Source: Nitrospirota bacterium
GTDB taxonomy: Bacteria > Nitrospirota > Nitrospiria > Nitrospirales > UBA8639
Assembly: GCA_029864405.1 (NCBI GenBank)
Contig: JAOTTP010000005.1
Location: 17,580-81,579, forward strand
DNA length: 64,000 bases
Reading direction: 5' to 3'
The position numbers were made by a program, and so were the translations under genes. Positions 34,812 through 41,521 of this stretch are shown here, piece after piece. The notes beneath the pieces are model-generated. The model saw only the letters and a program-made list of their open reading frames with translations. It was not told the origin of the DNA and searched no databases. Every line of letters begins with the position of its first letter. Position 1 is the first letter of the stretch.

Positions 34812-36035
34812 TTACCATAAGGCTTCAAGAATTTTCGAAATATCCCATTTTTCCTGATGAGGATCTAAGGCCTTTTCAATCGATCGAAGAGGTGTTGTTG
34901 CGCTTTGTGCCGCCAGATCAATGATTTCCTGCTCTGGATAGGGTTGGCCTAAGGAGTCTTTAAGTAATTTAATGGTAGGAGTCATTCGACTATGGCTATG
35001 GACCCACACCACGACGGCCTGTTCGCCGGTATTCAGGCGAACCAGGGAACCAATCGGATACACTCCTAAGAGTTGGATCAATCGTTGCACGAGATACGGA
35101 TGGTATTGCCCTGCGACAGCAGCACGATACAGTTCGGATAAGGCCCGAGCGGGGGGCACTGGTGGAAAGCTGCATCGTCCACTAATTTGTGCATCATAGG
35201 TGTCGGCAATGCTGAGTATTTGGGTTAATTCAGAAATCTGATGGGTTCGTAACCCCTTGGGGTAACCGGATCCGTCAAGCCGTTCATGATGTTCCAGGAC
35301 CATTCGTTTCGACTCGTCAGGGATATCGGGGTAGTGATTAAGGATGGCCACGCCCATTTCACAATGCGCCTGCATTAATTTCTGTTCTTGAGGTGTGAAA
35401 CGTCCCACCTTACGGATCATATTCAACGGGAGACGAAGTTGTCCGATGTCGTGGAGAAGTGCTGCAAGCCCAACGAGTTTTAATTGTGTCGGATCGCAGC
35501 CGTGTTCTTGTCCGATTGCCATGGCTAACATCCCCGTATCCACCCCGTGAGAGGCCAGGTTGGGATCGAAACGACGCATTTGAATCAGCGACACCATGGC
35601 GGCCTGATGGTCTAAAATCCCATCAAGGAGGGTGCTGACCACACTTCGGACTTCTTCGAGGTGTTGGGGGGACGACGCTTCCATCTGACGGAAAAATACC
35701 TCCATTGTGGAGATGGCCTCCGCGCGAAGGAGACGAGCTGCTTCAATATCTTCCAGATTGGGCCCTGGGCCAACCCTGGGGGATGTTAACGGAGCTGTGG
35801 GAGAGAGGTCCTGGTCATCTGAGGGGTGCCGAACGCCACTCGTCTCGGCGAGATCGCATCCTTTTTCCGTGTCGATCTGGACTTCCTGAATCCCGTAACT
35901 GCGCAACAAGGCAATTTCATCCTCTCGTTTGATCGTCCATTTGTGACGGAGAAACGGGGTTTTAAACCACGATCGGTCCATGCCGGTGATATACATGCCT
36001 GGCCGCAGGTCCTGAATAGAGATACGTTTATTCAT
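34812..36035 (-). CDS. DUF3391 and HD-GYP domain protein, putative c-di-GMP phosphodiesterase (copy 1)
   Basis: ATG 36035 aligns with the start of the paralogue at 50274; the open frame continues upstream to 36251, but those residues look non-homologous. The 407-residue protein has an N-terminal DUF3391 domain (RPGMYITGMDRSWFKTPFL) and a C-terminal HD-GYP domain: LLHDIGQLRLP (about 190), AHCEMGVAIL, LEHHERLDGSGYPKG (about 253). HD-GYP enzymes break down c-di-GMP. The lysine of the usual HDIGK motif is glutamine; the metal ligands and GYP are present, so activity is plausible. It lies upstream of the hybrid kinase on the same strand, 55 bases apart. Confidence 0.88.
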   Translation of the reverse strand: MNKRISIQDLRPGMYITGMDRSWFKTPFLRHKWTIKREDEIALLRSYGIQEVQIDTEKGCDLAETSGVRHPSDDQDLSPTAPLTSPRVGPGPNLEDIEAARLLRAEAISTMEVFFRQMEASSPQHLEEVRSVVSTLLDGILDHQAAMVSLIQMRRFDPNLASHGVDTGMLAMAIGQEHGCDPTQLKLVGLAALLHDIGQLRLPLNMIRKVGRFTPQEQKLMQAHCEMGVAILNHYPDIPDESKRMVLEHHERLDGSGYPKGLRTHQISELTQILSIADTYDAQISGRCSFPPVPPARALSELYRAAVAGQYHPYLVQRLIQLLGVYPIGSLVRLNTGEQAVVVWVHSHSRMTPTIKLLKDSLGQPYPEQEIIDLAAQSATTPLRSIEKALDPHQEKWDISKILEALW

Positions 36036-36259
36036 GGTGCAAGGTCGGGCAAAAGGGGATGAAAAACGCACCAGATGAGACGTGAGATGTACAGATGTGT
36101 CCCCAACAACTGGGAAGCTGGATGGAATGGCGCTCATGGTAACGTTATTCCCGTAAAAGGGCAAGAGAGGTGAGTCGAACCACCCAGCCCATGGCTTGAC
36201 TGGAATGGTAGACGCAAGACCGAAACGACCGGCCATTCCCGAGGAAAGCATGGCAATGA

Positions 36260-36832
36260 TTAGGATGAGCGTTTGAGAATCCGTTCGATGCGGCCGGCAA
36301 TCTCGATCGCTTCTTCCTGATGATCTCCAGCCAGCAGGAGGGCATGGTAGTTTTGCAGTGTGGGAAGTAATTGCGGGTCGGAAAGTCCCCAGGATTTTTC
36401 ACGAATGGCCAACGCTCGTTTGAGAAGTGGGCGGGCCATCTCCATTTGGCCTCTCTGATCATACAACGAGGCGAGTGCGGCTAAAGGATCGGCCATTCGG
36501 AGATGTTCGGGTCCCATGGACTGAGCCAACAGTGGCAAGGCTTCCCAATAATAGGCTTCGGCCTGACTCTCTTGTCCTTCCAGGCGGGCGACTTCTCCCA
36601 GCTGAAAAATCACCAGGGCATAGCGTTCATCGGTCGGCCCCTGTTCGCGAACCGACGGTAACAGACGATGCAACAGGTCTTTGGCTTCTTGAAGTTGTCC
36701 GCGGGAGAGTGCCCCATGGATCAGCTCCCATTGCCGATCCCATTCGGACGATGTTGGACACCCGGTGAGCAGGCAGATGAGGCCTGCAAACAGCCACCAT
36801 ACAAACAATGTTCGGTTTGCGTGGTGGTTCAT
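36260..36832 (-). CDS. TPR lipoprotein
   Basis: A predicted lipoprotein from ATG 36832 (a GTG at 36856 is an alternative): hydrophobic signal with lipobox LLTGC, followed by about four TPR-like helix pairs (GALSRGQLQEAKDLLHRLL; ERYALVIFQLGEVARLEGQ; PLAALASLYDQRGQMEMARP). About 190 residues. TPR lipoproteins of this size usually act as scaffolds at the outer or inner membrane. It lies on the minus strand before the HD-GYP gene, with 224 bases to that gene's start, so co-transcription is possible. The specific role is unknown. Confidence 0.75.
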   Translation of the reverse strand: MNHHANRTLFVWWLFAGLICLLTGCPTSSEWDRQWELIHGALSRGQLQEAKDLLHRLLPSVREQGPTDERYALVIFQLGEVARLEGQESQAEAYYWEALPLLAQSMGPEHLRMADPLAALASLYDQRGQMEMARPLLKRALAIREKSWGLSDPQLLPTLQNYHALLLAGDHQEEAIEIAGRIERILKRSS

Positions 36833-36998
36833 GAATATTGGAGGAAGGGTTTGCACGAATGACTGGGGAACCCAGATGAGCGTTGGATCACTCGTGTCAG
36901 ATGTTGGGAGCCATCATGGGAAAATCCGGAAACATTCTGGACATTTTCTGCCACTCTTTGTAGGGTACCCGCGTAGAAGACCCGTGACGGAGATGAAG

Positions 36999-38471
36999 AT
37001 GATTGACCAAGTATTGCGATATTGCCAGCATGATGTGTGGAAGGAGGATATCAATGCGCTGACCGGCCTCCGGCAGTTCGGCGTCAAAGCCTTGCGTCTG
37101 GTATTGGTGGCGGTCGCCGAATTTCAGGAAAGTGTCCTGAGTATTCGAGCCACCAGTTTGGTCTACACCACGCTCCTCTCCCTGGTTCCGTTTTTAGCGG
37201 TAACCTTTTCTGTCCTCAAAGCCTTCGGCATTCATCAAAAGATCCAACCGATTCTGTTGCAAGCGTTGGATCCGCTCGGGCCCAAGGGAATTGAGATTAC
37301 CACGAATATCATTCAGTTTGTCGACAACATGAAAGTTGGGGTCTTGGGGGCGGTGGGCGTTGCGGGACTGTTCTATACGACCTATTCGCTGATTGAAAAA
37401 ATTGAAGAGGCGCTGAACTCAATTTGGCGGGTGGAAGCAGGTCGCCCGTTGGCGAGAAAGGTGACCGATTATTTGAGTGTGGTATTAGTGGGCCCCGTAA
37501 TCGTCTTTACGGCCTTCGGACTTACCGCCTCGGCGCAAAGTCATTGGCTTGTCCAAAAAATTCTGGAAGTCCAGCCGTTTGGCCTTCTGATGGTCGTGCT
37601 CACCAATCTGCTGCCCTTCTTTTTTATGTGCATGATGTTTACGTTTATTTACAAGTTTCTGCCCTATACCAACGTTAAATTTAACTCAGCACTCGTCGGA
37701 GGGGTGACCGCAGGACTGCTCTGGCAGGTGGCTGGATTGGCCTTTGCATCATTTGTCGTAGGGACAGGACGGTATAGCGCCATTTACTCAGGGTTTGCCG
37801 TGCTTATCCTCTTTCTCATTTGGCTCTATGTCGGATGGCTCATTGTGTTGGCGGGAGCCCAGGTCGCCTATTATCACCAACACCCATCCGCGTACCTGCT
37901 ACATTTGGGTCGAAAGCACCAGACCCCACTCTTTCGAGAATACCTCACTCTGTCATTGCTCACGCATATTACTCGCCGGTTTTTAACGGGTAAGCCGCCT
38001 CTCAAGGCAGAGCAGTTAGCCCGCGCGCAAGGCGTGCCTCTCACCTTGGTGGAGTCGCTCATCGATGATCTGGTGAAAGGGCAGATGGTCGTGAAAGGCG
38101 ATAACCCCAAAGGATTGGTGTTGGCGCAGGCACCAGAAAATATTCAGGTTGTCGAGGTGTTACGAGTGGTGCAGCATCAACCCCATGGCGGACCCCAAGC
38201 CTTTACGGTGGGCACCGATATTATTAGTCAGGTGCTTATGCGCCGGGATGCGGCGGTGGAAGCCGCCTTAAAAGGCATGACATTGCGGGATTTACTCCGG
38301 GGTCAGCCGGAAGGCATTCAAGAGGAGACCGGAGAGGATGGTTCTCAGGGTCAGGCTCTCGGTACCGCGAGCCACTCTGAATCGGAGGGTGAGGCTCCCG
38401 GTACTCCAGACGCTCTCCAAGAAACCACACAAGCCGATCTTCCTGTTGCGGGGAAATGGCCAGCAACGTAA
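36999..38471 (+). CDS. YihY/BrkB family membrane protein
   Basis: ATG 36999 has GGAG 6 bases upstream; the frame is open further left but overlaps the divergent lipoprotein gene. The 490-residue protein has six membrane segments in the first 290 residues with family motifs: SIRATSLVYTTLLSLVPFLA, SIWRVEAGRP, GRYSAIYSGFAVLILFLIWL and a C-terminal cytoplasmic domain that looks like a winged helix (about 330-400). The tail beyond about 440 is acidic and low-complexity (EETGEDGSQGQALGTASHSE). The family was once called ribonuclease BN by mistake; its function is not settled, with suggestions of transport or envelope roles. Confidence 0.87.
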   Translation: MIDQVLRYCQHDVWKEDINALTGLRQFGVKALRLVLVAVAEFQESVLSIRATSLVYTTLLSLVPFLAVTFSVLKAFGIHQKIQPILLQALDPLGPKGIEITTNIIQFVDNMKVGVLGAVGVAGLFYTTYSLIEKIEEALNSIWRVEAGRPLARKVTDYLSVVLVGPVIVFTAFGLTASAQSHWLVQKILEVQPFGLLMVVLTNLLPFFFMCMMFTFIYKFLPYTNVKFNSALVGGVTAGLLWQVAGLAFASFVVGTGRYSAIYSGFAVLILFLIWLYVGWLIVLAGAQVAYYHQHPSAYLLHLGRKHQTPLFREYLTLSLLTHITRRFLTGKPPLKAEQLARAQGVPLTLVESLIDDLVKGQMVVKGDNPKGLVLAQAPENIQVVEVLRVVQHQPHGGPQAFTVGTDIISQVLMRRDAAVEAALKGMTLRDLLRGQPEGIQEETGEDGSQGQALGTASHSESEGEAPGTPDALQETTQADLPVAGKWPAT

Positions 38472-38495
38472 TCAGCGTATGCTGATAAGGGCAAG

Positions 38496-39947
38496 ATGAT
38501 GAATATGTGGATTGTGCCAGGTGCGCCCTTGATGGAGGGGCAAGGCTGGCGGATTTGGTGTTCGCAGAAAGGGGAGGGCAGCTTTTCTCCGCCACAAGTC
38601 GAGGTGCGGCACAAGAATGCGACGGTCCCGTCCAAGAGTAAATGGACACTCCTCCCCCAACTTCCAGGATTGCCGCGGCGAATGGGCGTGATGGTCCTCA
38701 CGCTCAACACTCCAGGTCCGCCAGAAGGCGCTCTCTATTCGGTCACCCTGTCAACGAGTCAACAGAGCCAGGCTTTTCAATGGTGGACGATGCCGTACCA
38801 CCTCACCGCTCAACCGGTGACCTTTCTGTTTGCCTCATGCTTTTGGCATAACAATGATCGTGAGGGATATTACCGGTCCGGCCTTCAGGAGTTAGGGCAG
38901 TTGGCTCATCCGCACTTTAAATTATTACTGGGTGATCAGGTGTATGGAGATTGGCCGAACGCGTGGGATTTGGGCGATGGGGGCATCGAACTCTATGCCA
39001 AGCGATACGCCCAATATTGGGGAGATGAGGCCTATCGGGAAGCCTTGCAAATCTGTCCGAATTTTTTTACCTGTGACGACCATGAATACTGGAACGATTA
39101 CCCTGAAAAGCAAATCCAACTGCCTCAAACCTGGGATCCGAAGAATCGCAAAACATACGGAAGAGGGGCGGAGGAACTCTATTACCAGTATCAACGATGT
39201 CTGAATCCCGATGAGGCTCGCTGGTACACATTTGAGATCGATCCGGTCTCGTTTTTTATTGCCGACACCCGTTCAGAGCGCGAAGCGTGCAACGACAAAG
39301 GCACGAGTCATTTCATGTCAGAGGAACAATGGGTTGCGCTGGAAGCCTGGCAACAGGAATTAAAGGGACCCGGAGTATTGGCGTTGGGCCAACCGCTCTT
39401 TCAAAAAGACGGGGATTTCCGTGACCATTCCTTATCGAATTTCACACAGGATTATGCCCGTCTCTGGCGGGTGATCGAGCGGTCTTTAGCCGGGCAGAAT
39501 TCCCAACATCGGCCACATGATATCTTGATTCTGTCTGGAGATATTCATACGGGACGTTATGCGGAAGCCCATGGGCCATTTTCCGATGCGCCCTATGGGG
39601 TGCCGGAGTTCATTGCCTCTCCAGCGGCCATGATCAATCCAGGCAATACCAAGCCCGAAGCTCCACCAGAAAAGATCCGGGTTCTTCCAAATGCTGAAGG
39701 AAAAGAATCGGTGTGGCGGATTGATCCTTATGCGAACATCGACATCATGACCATTCAGAATAATGTGGGCCTCGTGCGCATGGTTCCCGGAAACCAGGTC
39801 GGAGGATCGCCACGGGTACGATTCGAGTTGGAATTATGGAGCCTGCCAGCCAAAGTGATTGAAATTGATTGGGATGAAACTGCTCCAGCTCAAGGTCTTG
39901 GAGGTCCCTTAACGCGACTGTGGAACAAGGAGTTGCTGCTCCGGTAA
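38496..39947 (+). CDS. PhoD-like metallophosphatase/phosphodiesterase
   Basis: A 483-residue protein without a signal peptide. The PhoD-type core shows FLFASCFWHNND, LLLGDQVYGDWP (metal-binding aspartate), FFTCDDHEYWNDYPE, SFFIADTRSER and, near the end, DILILSGDIHTGRYAE. These are the metal-binding motifs of the alkaline phosphatase D superfamily, which use Fe/Ca or similar metals to cleave phosphodiesters. Most PhoD proteins are Tat-exported; lack of a signal makes this one probably cytoplasmic. It starts 24 bases after the BrkB gene and is followed 84 bases later by an unknown protein, so the three may form a unit. Confidence 0.85.
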   Translation: MMNMWIVPGAPLMEGQGWRIWCSQKGEGSFSPPQVEVRHKNATVPSKSKWTLLPQLPGLPRRMGVMVLTLNTPGPPEGALYSVTLSTSQQSQAFQWWTMPYHLTAQPVTFLFASCFWHNNDREGYYRSGLQELGQLAHPHFKLLLGDQVYGDWPNAWDLGDGGIELYAKRYAQYWGDEAYREALQICPNFFTCDDHEYWNDYPEKQIQLPQTWDPKNRKTYGRGAEELYYQYQRCLNPDEARWYTFEIDPVSFFIADTRSEREACNDKGTSHFMSEEQWVALEAWQQELKGPGVLALGQPLFQKDGDFRDHSLSNFTQDYARLWRVIERSLAGQNSQHRPHDILILSGDIHTGRYAEAHGPFSDAPYGVPEFIASPAAMINPGNTKPEAPPEKIRVLPNAEGKESVWRIDPYANIDIMTIQNNVGLVRMVPGNQVGGSPRVRFELELWSLPAKVIEIDWDETAPAQGLGGPLTRLWNKELLLR

Positions 39948-40031
39948 TGGCAGATTTTGAAAAAAACTGCCATGGGTGCCCAGGCCATGTCGTAGAGTAT
40001 TTTCTGAGCCTCGTCTAGAAAGGAATTGAGT

Positions 40032-40817
40032 ATGCGTCATTCACAGACCTCCATCAAAAATCCGTTGATCAAAGACTGGACCAGCAAATATGGGAAACGC
40101 ACCAACTTGCAGTTCTTTGATGAGGCCTTCGCCTCCTTGCAGAAACAGGGCATTGGGAATCGTGGAATGATGACCGTGGGGCTGATCGGCAGCCGGGATG
40201 TTCCCGGACATACCTTACGAACGGCCCAATCTATGTTGCGTTGGGATCTACGCCCGAGTTTCTGGTCGCATGTCTTTGTGGTGGCGGAACCGGTGACCTC
40301 TCGTACCTCATTGCGGTCTTTGCCCATTCTTGAAGTGCCGCTCCATCCACGGAATGGGATCTTCCCCAGGCCGGAATGCAATGGCATTAACGAAGGCACA
40401 TTAGGCTTGTATGAGAATAAAGATATTGATGCCAATGTTGGATTGATGGCGGTGAGCATGTCGGACGAGGATGCCAAGAAACTTAAGAAACGGGCGGTGA
40501 ACTGGAATCAGGATCGCATTCGTTACAATTTTTGGGAGATGTTGGGAGTCTGGCAAAGCTATCTCTGGTCCCAAGGGGCCAAGCGCAATCCGTTGCGGGA
40601 AGGCACGCCGATCGCCGCGTCCTCCTATATTGAATTCATCTTTGAAGGATTGGGTTTGGGCGTGACGCCGGGTACCTCGGAGCGGAATAGTGCCCCTGAG
40701 CATCTCTGGAATGCGGCCTGCTGGTGGCACAAGGCATTCAAGGAGCAAGATCGGAAAGTGGCCGGGATGTTTGTCGCCCGTGACCGCGGGTGTGCCATGG
40801 CCTCCTGTAACGAATAG
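40032..40817 (+). CDS. Uncharacterised protein downstream of the PhoD-like gene
   Basis: ATG 40032 has AAAGGAATT about 8 bases upstream. The 261-residue protein has no signal peptide or membrane segment. I do not recognise it with confidence. The arrangement of a SHVFVVAE segment early and GTPIAASSYIEFIFEGLG late is reminiscent of the permuted NlpC/P60 (YiiX/LRAT-like) fold, but the position where a catalytic cysteine would be expected holds Ala-Ser-Ser, so it would be inactive if related. Trp and Asn are frequent (NFWEMLGVWQSYLW). It may belong with PhoD and BrkB in one transcript. Confidence 0.65.
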   Translation: MRHSQTSIKNPLIKDWTSKYGKRTNLQFFDEAFASLQKQGIGNRGMMTVGLIGSRDVPGHTLRTAQSMLRWDLRPSFWSHVFVVAEPVTSRTSLRSLPILEVPLHPRNGIFPRPECNGINEGTLGLYENKDIDANVGLMAVSMSDEDAKKLKKRAVNWNQDRIRYNFWEMLGVWQSYLWSQGAKRNPLREGTPIAASSYIEFIFEGLGLGVTPGTSERNSAPEHLWNAACWWHKAFKEQDRKVAGMFVARDRGCAMASCNE

Positions 40818-40864
40818 GTTCTTTATGTAGGAGGACGTCACAGTAAAGGCCGTGGCAGGTATTT

Positions 40865-40943
40865 GATCATCCCCGCAGTAGGTGGCGGGGGTTCATCTGA
40901 AATGTATCAGGAGAGATTCCCGATGAAAGATGTCGGGAATGAC
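40865..40943 (+). repeat. Dispersed GTCAT-CCCG element, copy 2
   Basis: About 79 bases from GATCATCCCCGC to GTCGGGAATGAC, matching the element at 13627-13706 in size, ends and inner GCGGGGGTTCATC block. Confidence 0.65.
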
Positions 40944-41068
40944 ACCGTGTCTCATCGTATCCTGGATGGAAGGTCTTTTACCTTCTGTACGGCCAGTTCT
41001 CAAGTTTTTTCCTTCCTCCCCCGGCTTTATTTTTCTGCTCACTGGCATTTATGTGAATGAATGAGAGA

Positions 41069-41285
41069 TGCCGGGTGTCGGCGCGGCAGCCGAGCCACTT
41101 TTGTTTCGGCAAAAGTGACCAAAACCAGTGACGCCCCACCCGTCCTCATGAGATTGCTCGGACTCAAAGCCCAGGAAGGCGGACCAACTCGCGGGGCTCA
41201 CACAGGCCCGCCAGGAAAAAGAGCGTCCGATCACGGGACGGGCGGCAGGCGTCGGACCATGGGAAGGGTAGGGGCAGCAGGGAAT
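41069..41285. repeat. GC-rich non-coding block with a hairpin
   Basis: A block clearly richer in G and C than the flanks. It contains the perfect hairpin CACTTTTG-TTTCGG-CAAAAGTG (41096-41117, 8-bp stem). It does not look like a gene: frames are open by composition only. The CAAAAGTGACCAAAACC segment resembles a dispersed sequence that I have a general memory of in other bacteria. The AT-rich remainder up to 41521 holds no gene. Confidence 0.45.
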
Positions 41286-41521
41286 TAAAAGTTGCAGCCA
41301 GCCTTTTCCTTCATCATTTTAAAGAAAAGAATGCCTTATGGAATTCCTTACAATATTATAATTCTCCCGTTCCATTCCTTCCGCACAGGCTTTACTTTTT
41401 TCGAGCCACTGTCCATCATAAGCGAACGCAGAATTCTTGGATGCTAAGGCTCTGTGTGAAGAGCCAATAGACCAATGTGAGAGGGCCGTAGGGTTAGATA
41501 ATCAAACCGGGTTCACTTGAG

